64,000 nt of DNA, from positions 2,170,001 to 2,234,000 of the forward strand of contig OY969779.1 of NCBI GenBank assembly GCA_963703015.1. Direction: 5' to 3'. Every line of letters starts with the position of its first letter. Position 1 is the first letter of the stretch. Positions 45,387 through 54,843 of this stretch are shown piece by piece. The DNA is from Methanobacterium_B sp963703015. GTDB taxonomy: Archaea; Methanobacteriota; Methanobacteria; Methanobacteriales; Methanobacteriaceae. Made by a program: the position numbers and the translations under genes. Under the pieces are notes generated by a model. It made no database searches and was not told where the DNA came from. It was given only the letters and a program-made list of their open reading frames with translations.

Positions 45387-46550
45387 ATGAATAATAGATT
45401 TCTTATTAAACGTATGGCCTATTTTATAATGGCTGTTTTTTTCTATCTCAGCTATTTATTCCCTATTAATGAGAAAAAGATACTTCTAATCATGACCCAT
45501 GACAGCAGTGATGAAGGGAATGTAGGTACAACTTATAGATACTTTCAACAGAAGGATCAGGGTTTAATATTCAAAAAGGTAACACGAGATAATTATACCT
45601 TTAAACCAGGAAAAAATCTCTTTAAAAATATAATATACATGTTTGTTATTTTGCCATATCATATATCAACATCTAGAACAATATTTATGGATAATGTATT
45701 TTTGCCATTTTCATCAATTAAAGTTAAAAAGGATACCCGCTTGGTTCAGTTATGGCATGGAACGGGTACCATCAAGAAATTTGGACTTGATAACGAGGAA
45801 GGATGGATTAAAAAACTTGGACGGGCTACCAACAAAAATACCAGTCATTTCATAGTTGGATCTAGCTGGATGAAAGAAATATATAAAACAGCCTTTGGAG
45901 CGGATGAGGATAAAATTTTTAATATAGGTTGCCCACGTACAGATTTATTCTTCAATAATAATATTATTGACAAAAAAAAAGATGAATTTTACAAAACCTA
46001 TCCAGAATTATCAGGAAAAAAATTAATACTTTATGCACCTACATTTAGGGACAATGAAGGCATATCCGATGAAATAAAGATTAATCTGGATATTCATAAG
46101 TTAATGTCTAGTTTAGATGATACCTATGTGATAGGTCTTAGGCTTCATCCATATTTGTCAAATCAAGCAAATTTAGGTAAAGATTATTTTGGACATTATA
46201 ATCACCGAGTTATTGATTTTTCACATTATGCTAAATTGAATACTCTTTTAATTTGTTGCGATATTTTAATTACAGACTACTCTTCCATAATATATGAATA
46301 TGCTTTAATGAAAAAACCAATGATATTTTACTGCTACGATTTAGCTAAATTTGAAAAATCAGACAGAGGATTCTATGGAAATTACAAATCTATTGTTCCA
46401 GGGCCTATTGCATTTAAAACAGAAGAACTTATAGATATAATTAGAAATCATATTACAGATACTTATGACATGGATAAATTTTTATCGACTTATTTAGAGA
46501 TTTGTGATGGAAATTCAAGAAGTAGATTGTATCAATTATTGATGAAGTGA
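45387..46550 (+). CDS. CDP-glycerol glycerophosphotransferase-fold protein, TagB-like
   Basis: This 387-residue protein has a clear hydrophobic N-terminal helix (MAYFIMAVFFYLSYLFPI) followed by a more divergent Glyphos_transf domain: LVQLWHGTGTIKKFGLD near residue 120 (HGTG rather than HGTP), NIGCPRTDLFF, LYAPTFRDNEG, GLRLHPYL, and ILITDYSSIIYEYALMKKPM near 293, then IVPGPIAFKTEE. The divergence from the other family members and the membrane helix suggest a different step, perhaps the priming transfer performed by TagB. GGAG lies 7 bases before ATG. Its 3' end is convergent with the ABC transporter ATPase gene. Confidence 0.85.
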   Translation: MNNRFLIKRMAYFIMAVFFYLSYLFPINEKKILLIMTHDSSDEGNVGTTYRYFQQKDQGLIFKKVTRDNYTFKPGKNLFKNIIYMFVILPYHISTSRTIFMDNVFLPFSSIKVKKDTRLVQLWHGTGTIKKFGLDNEEGWIKKLGRATNKNTSHFIVGSSWMKEIYKTAFGADEDKIFNIGCPRTDLFFNNNIIDKKKDEFYKTYPELSGKKLILYAPTFRDNEGISDEIKINLDIHKLMSSLDDTYVIGLRLHPYLSNQANLGKDYFGHYNHRVIDFSHYAKLNTLLICCDILITDYSSIIYEYALMKKPMIFYCYDLAKFEKSDRGFYGNYKSIVPGPIAFKTEELIDIIRNHITDTYDMDKFLSTYLEICDGNSRSRLYQLLMK

Positions 46551-46589
46551 TTAAAAATTAATGAAATTTGAATTTATATCGTTTCACTT

Positions 46590-47756
46590 TTACAGAATCT
46601 TCTCATATGCTTCACATACTTCTTTAGCATCCCCCATCATAACAACTTCCCCCTTTTCAAGCCATATTGCTTTATTACATATCCTTTTGACTTGCATAAT
46701 TGAATGGGACACAAATAAAACTGTAACTCCTTCCGAAAAAAGGGATAATATCTTATTTTCACTTTTTTTCTTGAATTTTGCATCGCCAACTGATAATACT
46801 TCATCTAAAATAAGTATTTCAGGTTTTATAGAAGTTGCTATAGAGAACCCTAATCTGGCTCTCATTCCTGACGAATAATTTTTTAAAGGGACATCAATGA
46901 ATTTTCCAACCTCAGAAAATTCAACTATTTCATCATATTTTTCTTCTAAAAATTCTTTGGAAAATCCTAACATTGCCCCATTAAGAAATATATTTTCTTT
47001 ACCTGTATAATTACCATCAAATCCTGCACCTAACTCCAATAATGGTACAATCTTACCTTTTATTTCAACACTACCTTCTGTAGGTTTCATAACTCCGGAG
47101 ATTATCTTGAGAAGTGTACTTTTACCTGCTCCATTTAATCCTATAATCCCCCAACGGTCACCTTTTTCAACTTCAAATGTTATATTTTTGATAGCCCAAA
47201 ATTCTTTATATGAAATTTGTCTCTTTAAAAATTTAATAACAAACTCTTTAAGATTGTCTACTTTCTCTTTGCTTAATTTGAACCTCATTCCAACATTATT
47301 AACTCTAATTGTTTTGTTATCTCCCATATTTGGGTTTTGTACAATGGGTTCTGATTTTGATACATCTGATTTTTTAAGTGGCATTGATTTATAATATCCA
47401 ATTCTACGAATGTAAGCTGCTAGAGTAAAAAACATTGTAATCGTTGATAAAACTAATGTTAATGTTCTTAGATGAAGTCCTAAAGATGTAAACTTTAATA
47501 TAAGGCTGACTGTTAGGATTAGAAGGACACTGAACTCAAAGAGTAGTACCGGTTTTTTTAGAATATCAATATAATTTTCTTCGGGTCTTAATAATGATAT
47601 TAAAGAATATCCTGAGAATAAAAATAATAATGCAAATGATACAAACTCTAAAATAGACCTGTTAAAATTTAAATGATACGGATAAGATATTATAATTACA
47701 TAAATAGATGTTAACAAAAAAATTAACATCAAATCTTTTGATTTTAAAATTTTCAT
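46590..47756 (-). CDS. TagH-like ABC exporter ATPase fused to an N-terminal membrane domain
   Basis: The protein has 388 residues. Residues about 10-125 contain four hydrophobic helices resembling part of the DUF1616 membrane domain (FVSFALLFLFSGYSLISLLRPEE). The ABC domain follows from about 145: Walker A GLNGAGKST near 204-212, LLELGAGFDGNYTGKENIFLNG (typical of TagH/Wzt polysaccharide exporters), signature NYSSGMRARLGFS, Walker B ILILDEVLSVGD and the switch SHS. The sugar-binding Wzt C-terminal domain is absent, so export should not depend on a cap-recognition domain, as in TagH. The ATG at 47756 lies 6 bases after GGAG; an in-frame TTG at 47768 would include that site. The permease gene lies just upstream. 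Confidence 0.88.
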   Translation of the reverse strand: MKILKSKDLMLIFLLTSIYVIIISYPYHLNFNRSILEFVSFALLFLFSGYSLISLLRPEENYIDILKKPVLLFEFSVLLILTVSLILKFTSLGLHLRTLTLVLSTITMFFTLAAYIRRIGYYKSMPLKKSDVSKSEPIVQNPNMGDNKTIRVNNVGMRFKLSKEKVDNLKEFVIKFLKRQISYKEFWAIKNITFEVEKGDRWGIIGLNGAGKSTLLKIISGVMKPTEGSVEIKGKIVPLLELGAGFDGNYTGKENIFLNGAMLGFSKEFLEEKYDEIVEFSEVGKFIDVPLKNYSSGMRARLGFSIATSIKPEILILDEVLSVGDAKFKKKSENKILSLFSEGVTVLFVSHSIMQVKRICNKAIWLEKGEVVMMGDAKEVCEAYEKIL

Positions 47757-48057
47757 ATTTTTCTCCAATTAAAATTGTTAAATTTATTTATTATTTAAAA
47801 TAATAATAAATACAGTCTTAGACATTAATTTAAGGTCTATTTTATACTGTTTATTCGATATTATAAAAAATATTTTCACAGTAAATATTCAATTATAATT
47901 TGAAATAATTTAACTTATAATATCTTAATGGTTATATATTCGAATATAAATATTTGGGCTATTTTTAATTCTGATAATAATTGAGATATTTATTCAAACC
48001 CTAAATATTTTATATTTTAATATTGAGCATCACACCCCTAAAATGGATAATCGAGAT

Positions 48058-48856
48058 TTATAAGTGTAGTATGAACCTATCTTGAGTTTTATAAAAGATC
48101 GCTACCCCTATAATAAGAAGTATTATGGAAAATATGGAAGCATACAATAAATTAAACAGATCATAAGGTGTTCCAGAATAAAATGAATCTCTAAATAATG
48201 TTATAATAGCAAATAGGGGGTTTAATTTGAAAAAGATTTGAAATTGTTCTGGAACAATTGTTACAGGATAAAATATTGCACTTCCATACATTAATAAGGT
48301 TGTGAAAACCTTATATAAATGTTGGATATCTCTGAAAAACACATTTAAAGTTGCAAGTAAAAGACCAGCTCCAAGAGTAATCATAACAACTAACAAGAAT
48401 CGGTATGAATCCAAGTAATATATATGGGGTGAAAGGAGCACCAGTAGCAATCATAATAAAAATTAGGATAATAAGAGAAAATCCAAATGTTACCAAATTT
48501 GATATAACCACACTTAAAGTATACATATATTTAGGTATGTAAACTTTATTTAACATGGATGCATTCTTGGTAATAGAAGTCATGGCACCACTACTACCTT
48601 GTGAAAAGAGAGTGAATATGAGAATACCTGTTAAATAGTAAACAGGAAAATTTGTAATGGTTCTTCCAAAAAGAGTTGAAAATATTATTGTCATTACCAC
48701 CATCATTAAAAGTGGATTCAAAAAGCTCCAAAGTATGCCTAGTACAGAATTTCTGTACTTTACTTTTATGTCTCTTTTAACTAGCTGTGAAAGTAAATAT
48801 TTGTATTTGTTAAAATTTATAAGGAATCTGTGTCTTAATATTGTATTGAATACCAT
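48058..48856 (-). pseudogene. TagG-like ABC-2 polysaccharide exporter permease with a frameshift
   Basis: The gene reads from ATG 48856 (MVFNTILRHRFLINFNKYKY, YLLSQLVKRDIKVKYRNSVLGILWSFLNPLL) through PYILLGFIPILV, then continues in another frame from about VVMITLGAGLLLATLNVFFRDIQHLYK to DRFILHL and the stop. Removing one base near 48391 restores a continuous product of about 265 residues, the size of TagG/Wzm permeases with six helices. Every family block is present (KYRNSVLG, FFRDIQH, YPVTIVPE). The break may be a sequencing error, a recent inactivation or programmed frameshifting. It partners with the ATPase at 46590. Confidence 0.8.
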
Positions 48857-48995
48857 TATTTGCCTCACATTAATTTGAACTTTGTAGAAATATTAATTTA
48901 TTAAATAAAAGGTTTATCCTACTTTATATAATTCGAGTAGACATCTTGGATAATCAGATCTTGTATGGAAGATTAATTTACAATCCATATCAGAT

Positions 48996-51900
48996 TCATT
49001 CAAATTTATCATCTGTTTTTTTATTTTTCATGGACTTTCTATTTTCATTAATACCGTACAATGCATAATGTACCAATGGATTTAAATTAGATTTTTTCAC
49101 ATCTTTATGTTTTTTCAAATAATATTTGCTATCAAATGAGGGATTTGGTTCTTTACCTTCCTTATATCCATAATAAATATAATGCAAGAGAGGATCCATT
49201 CCAGATTTCCTTACACTAGCGTTATTATTTAAGTAATATATTATATCAAATAAATTATTCTTTTTAATTTGTTTATAGCCTTTAACATTAATTAATGCAT
49301 TTTTTATACCGGTTTTATATATTTTTGAAAGGATATATGCTGAAGGGAACTTTGAAAATAGTTTTTGAGTTGTACTTTTTCTATCTTTGTATGATATATT
49401 TTCAAGATATATTTGGGTTTTTAATTCGGTTTGTTCTTCAGTATGTTCTGGAATTGTTTTTTCAGGCAAACTTTCGAACAATTTTTCCCATTGAGGAATA
49501 ACAACATCATTGGTATAAAATTCCAAAACTTTCTTCCGAGCTTTCCTACCCATTTCCTTGGCTTTCTCGTTATTATCTAACAATTCAATCATATATCCTG
49601 CCATTTTCTTAATGTTATTTGTTTCAACTAAAAAACTATTGATTTCATGGTCAATTATCTCAGATGGCCCATAATGAATATCATAACTTATAACGGGTGT
49701 TCCATTGAGCATAGATTCAATTATTACCATACCAAAACCTTCAAACTTTGATGTTAAAATTGTTGCAATGGATTCTTCCATTTCTTGATTAACATCGTTT
49801 GTGTGGCCTTTAATAAAAACATTATTTTTTAAACCTAATTTTTTAATCAGTTTTTTAATTTTTTTAAGCTCGTTTTTTTCTCTTGGTGCTGTTGCTCTGC
49901 CAAAGATTTCTAATCTTGCATTTTTTCTTTTTTTAGCAACGATTTTAAAAGATTTAATTGCATCTTCTAAATTCTTCTCAGGAGCAATACGGCTAAATAA
50001 ACTAATTTTATTAGGATCTTTATCTATATTTAACAATTCATTCTTTACAACAAAATTTGGAATGGTATATAAATTTCCATGGTCTCCAAATTCCATCATT
50101 ATGTCTTTTTTTTGTTTTTCTGTTAAAATTATAAATGCATCATTTTTTCCTATTTCCTTTAATATTCCAATATTTCGAGTTGGTCCCCCATAACAATATG
50201 GTCCGGTATATGGGTTTGAATGAAGTTGAGATATTTTATATGCTAAGCTTGGATCAATATTAGATATGAGGGGACTTGGGCCTGAACCGTCGCATATCAA
50301 ATAGGGTTTTTCATCACAAGTTTCGCATAATTCACTTATGAAATGCTTTTGAAAATCAGAGACGGTTTTTAATGGAATAACATTATTATTCATTCGATCT
50401 GTTAGATAGAATGCATGTTTATGTCCTTGGTGATTAAAATTTTCGGTTAAATAACAAAACCCATCTTTAGTAAAATGTCTTCTTTGCACTACCTTATCAT
50501 TTTTAAATGAATCTTCTTTAGTTAGAAATCCATTCGAAAAATATTCACGTCTTGTTAAAAATCCATAACCATCATAATAATTAATATGAATTAATAATCC
50601 ATCGGATCTCCATTTTTTGAGCTTTATATATATGCCATCTTTGAAATACCGTACAAATCTTTTGTTTACAAATTCATCTATGAGTTGATAACCCTTTTCT
50701 ATGATTGACGATTTTTTTTCCATATTATTTATATATTCCATGGTTGGATTTTGAGAATTTTTATTTCTAAAATAATCATAAATATTAATTATATCAACAG
50801 AGGTATTTAAGAGCAAATTCTTTTTTAAAACACTTTCAATGGTATCATAATTTTCACTAGGTTCTATTGTAAGAATACTGACATCATATCCTTTTTCAGC
50901 CAAAAATCCTGATCTATTAATTACAACTTTTGCTAATCCTCCTAATTTAGTATTCACAACATCACATAAAATAAATATTTTTTGTTGATTTTTTGTTGAT
51001 TTAACTCGATTTTTATATTTCTCTACATCTGGAATAGAATATAATCCTTCATTCTTTATTAACTCTATTAATTCATCAACCAATTGAATAGTATCATCAT
51101 ATCTGTTGTTAATGATACTATCAAAAATTTTTACAAAATAATTAGGGGGAGTGAATTCATATTCATCGTATTTTTTGAAAAGAAATGAGCTTGATTTCAG
51201 GGCTTCTTTTTTTTCTGAAACCGATAATTCGCTTAAAATAAATTGTCTCATCCAGTACATTATATGCTTTTTAAGAATCCAAGAAAAATATTCTTCTTTA
51301 TCATTGGCCATACAAATATCATATGTGTATGTGAGGGCTAGATTTAAACCATTTATATATTTATACGTTCTGTTGAACGTAATCGATGATTTTTCTGATT
51401 TCCTTATGTTGTAATTGGTTAATATTTTGTTGATATAAACAACCTTTTTTGCTTTAAAAAGGGAATGAACCAAGAACACCAAGTCTTGGGCAGGGATAAA
51501 TTCGGGAAATTTGATATCGTTATCCATCAAAAAGCTTCTTTTAAAGATTTTTGTCCATATTGATGGAGGATGGGTGAAAAATAGTTTTAGATTATCATCT
51601 TTCATGGTCAATTCAGGGCGATTATAATTGTATAACACAGAATATGGTTTGCTGATGTTTTGATTTTCATCAATTTCAACGTACCTTCCAAATACAATAT
51701 CTGCATTTCTTCCAGTTATCTTATTATAGAGTATTTCACACGTATCATCATTATAATAATCGTCAGGATCTAAAAACATGATGTAATCACTTGTGGCTTT
51801 TTCCATTCCAACATTTCTCGGTGTTCCTGCAAAACCACTGTTTTTAGTTAAATGTAATGCCTTGAAATTTTCATATTTATTTGCATATTTGTCTATTATA

Positions 51901-53051
51901 TCTCCACTTCCATCGGTCGAACAATCGTTAACCATTATTACTTCAAGATTACCCATACCGATGGTTTGTCTTATAACTGATTCTAAAGCATCTTTAATAT
52001 GATTCTCAACATTATAAACGGGAAGAACAATGCTAATTAATTTCTTCGGGTTTTTCATTAAATGCCCTTGAATTTCAATTAAAGAAATAGCTTCATCATA
52101 CCTTTTATTTATAATATGATCAAAAAGAGGAATGGTGTGTTTTTTATTCGGTTCCAAATTCACATTTTTAAATTGTTCAAATATTATTTCACTTTTCTTA
52201 AATATTTCCATAATTTCAATATTCGATAAATTACTCAGCAATATTTTTTCAAGTAAATATCCTAAATGATCGATGATTGTGGTTGGGAAATATTTTTCTT
52301 TCCCATATTTTTGAAAAACTTCTAATGTATGAATATAACCTCTTACAAATCCCATAATATGTTTTTTATCAAATTGGAATGATATAGATGTTTCAATAAG
52401 TCTATAATAATAAGAATCATAGTTGTTAATAAAAATAATCCCATTTGCAGTTAAAAAGGTATTTACAACAAAAACTAAATCTTCAGATGGATTATCATTC
52501 GTAAATTTTATTTCATTTTTTTCTAAGAAACTTCTTTTAAAGATTTTTGTCCACAACATTGGAGGCAATCTTAATAAGTTAATATTATCTTCAACATCTT
52601 TTACTTTAACTTCGTTAACATTTTCAAATCCCTTTGTATCGAAGCTAATTTCTGTTATACTCCCATCTGTATTTAGGAGTGCATAACTTCCAGAAACAAC
52701 ATCAACGTTTTCATAAGTTATTTCGCTGTACAGAGTTTGACAAATATCATCACTGTAGATGTCATCACCATCTAAAAACATGATATAATCTCCGGTGGCT
52801 TTTTCCATTCCAACATTTCTCGGTGTTCCAGCAAAACCACTATTTTCTGTTAAATGTACAGCTATGAAATTTTCATATTTATTTGCATATTTGTCTATTA
52901 TATCTCCACTTCCATCGGTCGAACAATCGTTAACCATTATTACTTCAAGATTATCTAAACCGATGGTTTGTCTCACAACTGATTCTAAAGTTTCCTTAAT
53001 ATAATCCTCAACATTATAAACGGGAATAATAACACTAATTTCATATTTCAT
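48996..53051 (-). CDS. Giant trifunctional glycosyltransferase: GT2, GT2, TagE/TarM-like GT4, C-terminal repeats
   Basis: This 1351-residue protein has two similar GT2 domains (about 1-320 and 333-650), each with PVYNVE, VIMVNDCSTDGSGDIIDKYA, NSGFAGTPRNVGMEKA and a FLDxDD block. A GT4 unit starts near 687 (IFILCDVVNTKLGGLAKVVI), contains a beta-rich insertion of about 100 residues (RFVRYFKDGIYIKLKKW, TRREYFSNGF) like the DUF1975 insertion of TagE/TarM, and a donor domain with LFSRIAPEKNLEDAIKSF near 1015 and the EX7E block KFEGFGMVIIESMLNGTPV near 1095. The tail (about 1270-1335) has two YYLKKHKDVKKS/NPLVHYALYG repeats, shared with the protein at 57330. TagE/TarM enzymes glycosylate poly(alcohol phosphate) teichoic acids, so this is a likely decorating enzyme. 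The ribosome site GGGGGAAAATGA precedes ATG. Confidence 0.82.
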   Translation of the reverse strand: MKYEISVIIPVYNVEDYIKETLESVVRQTIGLDNLEVIMVNDCSTDGSGDIIDKYANKYENFIAVHLTENSGFAGTPRNVGMEKATGDYIMFLDGDDIYSDDICQTLYSEITYENVDVVSGSYALLNTDGSITEISFDTKGFENVNEVKVKDVEDNINLLRLPPMLWTKIFKRSFLEKNEIKFTNDNPSEDLVFVVNTFLTANGIIFINNYDSYYYRLIETSISFQFDKKHIMGFVRGYIHTLEVFQKYGKEKYFPTTIIDHLGYLLEKILLSNLSNIEIMEIFKKSEIIFEQFKNVNLEPNKKHTIPLFDHIINKRYDEAISLIEIQGHLMKNPKKLISIVLPVYNVENHIKDALESVIRQTIGMGNLEVIMVNDCSTDGSGDIIDKYANKYENFKALHLTKNSGFAGTPRNVGMEKATSDYIMFLDPDDYYNDDTCEILYNKITGRNADIVFGRYVEIDENQNISKPYSVLYNYNRPELTMKDDNLKLFFTHPPSIWTKIFKRSFLMDNDIKFPEFIPAQDLVFLVHSLFKAKKVVYINKILTNYNIRKSEKSSITFNRTYKYINGLNLALTYTYDICMANDKEEYFSWILKKHIMYWMRQFILSELSVSEKKEALKSSSFLFKKYDEYEFTPPNYFVKIFDSIINNRYDDTIQLVDELIELIKNEGLYSIPDVEKYKNRVKSTKNQQKIFILCDVVNTKLGGLAKVVINRSGFLAEKGYDVSILTIEPSENYDTIESVLKKNLLLNTSVDIINIYDYFRNKNSQNPTMEYINNMEKKSSIIEKGYQLIDEFVNKRFVRYFKDGIYIKLKKWRSDGLLIHINYYDGYGFLTRREYFSNGFLTKEDSFKNDKVVQRRHFTKDGFCYLTENFNHQGHKHAFYLTDRMNNNVIPLKTVSDFQKHFISELCETCDEKPYLICDGSGPSPLISNIDPSLAYKISQLHSNPYTGPYCYGGPTRNIGILKEIGKNDAFIILTEKQKKDIMMEFGDHGNLYTIPNFVVKNELLNIDKDPNKISLFSRIAPEKNLEDAIKSFKIVAKKRKNARLEIFGRATAPREKNELKKIKKLIKKLGLKNNVFIKGHTNDVNQEMEESIATILTSKFEGFGMVIIESMLNGTPVISYDIHYGPSEIIDHEINSFLVETNNIKKMAGYMIELLDNNEKAKEMGRKARKKVLEFYTNDVVIPQWEKLFESLPEKTIPEHTEEQTELKTQIYLENISYKDRKSTTQKLFSKFPSAYILSKIYKTGIKNALINVKGYKQIKKNNLFDIIYYLNNNASVRKSGMDPLLHYIYYGYKEGKEPNPSFDSKYYLKKHKDVKKSNLNPLVHYALYGINENRKSMKNKKTDDKFE

Positions 53052-53514
53052 TCATTTTCCCCCATTCAATAACAATTTGTCATCATAAAATAATATGTTT
53101 TTATTTATATTTTATATGGCCCAGAAACACAATTTTAATTGTTTTTGTGTAATCTGCAGAAAATTTTGGTTAGAAATCTAATTTTAAAGAATATCTAATA
53201 ATATTATGAACTTCTATTCCATAAATTCATATGTTCCTTTTTGATATAAGAACATAATGTATACTCAATATGTTTATTTATAAAATTTAAGATATAAGAA
53301 ACCAGTTTCATATTTATATAAGAAATTATATGTAGATATAACAATTTAATTAATATTATTATATTATACATAATTTCAAGAATCTTTAAAGAACTACATC
53401 GATGGTAAAATTAAACTTTATTAATTAGATTTTAACCATAATATCATAAACTATTTAAACTATTTTAATGCAATATCCATTAATACGGTAAAAAAAATAT
53501 TTAGGGTGTATAAT
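53052..53514. other. Divergent intergenic region with candidate TATA box
   Basis: The 460 bases hold no gene. On the minus strand CCATATAAAATATAAAT at about 53103-53119 is a good TATA candidate for the giant glycosyltransferase, about 60 bases before its start. On the plus strand AT-rich stretches upstream of 53515 are not specific enough to name a promoter; AGGGTG is the ribosome site for ATG 53515. Confidence 0.4.
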
Positions 53515-54843
53515 ATGAAGATTACAGTTATAGGAGCAGGTTATGTGGGATTAGTTACAGCCTCGTGTTTTGCTGAATTAGGTAACCATGTTTTGTGTGT
53601 CGAAAAAACAGAAAAAAATTTAGATAAACTTCGAAATGGAATTTCACCCATTTTTGAACCAGGATTAGAAGAGATATTACAAAGAAATATAGATGATAAT
53701 CGTTTAAATTTTACAACAAACTTTAAAGAAGCATTTAATTTTTCGGAAGTAATATTTGTTTGTGTTGGAACTCCTCAAAGTGAAACTGGAGAAGCCGATT
53801 TATCCCAAGTAGAAGAAGTTTCTCGTGAAATAGCACAAAATATGGATGGATACAAGTTAATTATAGAGAAGTCTACCGTACCAGTTAACACTCATAATTG
53901 GATTGAAAAAACTATAAAAAGATATAGAAGTGATAATATCGATTTTGATATTGCAGCCAATCCTGAATTTTTAAGAGAAGGTTCTGCAGTCATGGATTTT
54001 ATGAATCCAGATCGTATAGTTGTTGGGGTAAAAAGTGAAAAAGCAAGAAAATTATTCGAGGAGCTATACGAACCATTAACTGAAAAAGGTATTAAGATCA
54101 TCTATGTAAATCCTGCATCTGCTGAACTTATCAAACATGCTTCAAATTCATTTTTAGCCATGAAAATATCCTACATAAACATGATTGCCGACCTCTGTGA
54201 AAAGGTAGGTGTCGACATTAAATCTGTTGCAAAAGGAGTTGGAAGTGATACCAGGATAGGAAATCAATTTTTTGATGCAGGTATAGGATATGGGGGGTCA
54301 TGTTTTCCTAAAGATGTTAAAGCATTCATTAAAATTGGTGAAAACTATGGTTTAGATTTCCAGCTTCTTAAGGCTACAGAAGATATAAATTATAAATGTA
54401 GAGAAAATTTTCTAGAAAAAATAGAAAATATTCTATGGATTAACAAGAACAAAAACATCGCTATATGGGGTTTAGCTTTCAAATCTAATACAGATGACAT
54501 AAGAGGAGCACCATCTAAAGATATAATTAAGAGATTAACTAATAAAGGTGCCAATCTTAGATTATATGATCCTGAAGCCACAAAAAATTTCCAAAACTAT
54601 TTCCCTGAAGAAGAATCAGTTTCTTATATCAATGATAAATATGAAGCAGTCAAACAAGCAGATGCATTGATTATTCTCACAGATTGGGATGAATTTAAAA
54701 ATGCAGATTTAAAATTAGTTAAAAAATTAATGCGAATTCCGATAATAATAGATGGTAGAAATATCTACGATACAGAAGATATAAAGGATTTTGAATATTA
54801 TGGGGTAGGTAGGGATAGATTTGATAGATTGGAGATATCATAA
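53515..54843 (+). CDS. UDP-glucose 6-dehydrogenase family protein
   Basis: This 442-residue protein shows the UDP-glucose/GDP-mannose dehydrogenase layout: MKITVIGAGYVGLVTASCFAELG at the N-terminus (NAD site), ISPIFEPGLEEIL, FVCVGTPQSETGEADLSQVE, EKSTVPVNT, ANPEFLREGSAVMDFMNPDRIVVG, SAELIKHASNSFLAMKISYIN and the catalytic Cys in GIGYGGSCFPKD near 255-266, then GLAFKSNTDDIRGAPS. It oxidises a UDP-hexose to a UDP-uronate with two NAD+. The GTG at 53506 lies in the ribosome site, so ATG 53515 is chosen. It overlaps the next gene (a UDP-glucuronate decarboxylase) by one base, which supports UDP-glucose as substrate. Confidence 0.92.
   Translation: MKITVIGAGYVGLVTASCFAELGNHVLCVEKTEKNLDKLRNGISPIFEPGLEEILQRNIDDNRLNFTTNFKEAFNFSEVIFVCVGTPQSETGEADLSQVEEVSREIAQNMDGYKLIIEKSTVPVNTHNWIEKTIKRYRSDNIDFDIAANPEFLREGSAVMDFMNPDRIVVGVKSEKARKLFEELYEPLTEKGIKIIYVNPASAELIKHASNSFLAMKISYINMIADLCEKVGVDIKSVAKGVGSDTRIGNQFFDAGIGYGGSCFPKDVKAFIKIGENYGLDFQLLKATEDINYKCRENFLEKIENILWINKNKNIAIWGLAFKSNTDDIRGAPSKDIIKRLTNKGANLRLYDPEATKNFQNYFPEEESVSYINDKYEAVKQADALIILTDWDEFKNADLKLVKKLMRIPIIIDGRNIYDTEDIKDFEYYGVGRDRFDRLEIS

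Noticed and set aside
48058..48868. Two separate small membrane-protein genes
   Set aside because: Both parts are consecutive segments of one TagG-like permease, so one frameshifted gene explains them better.
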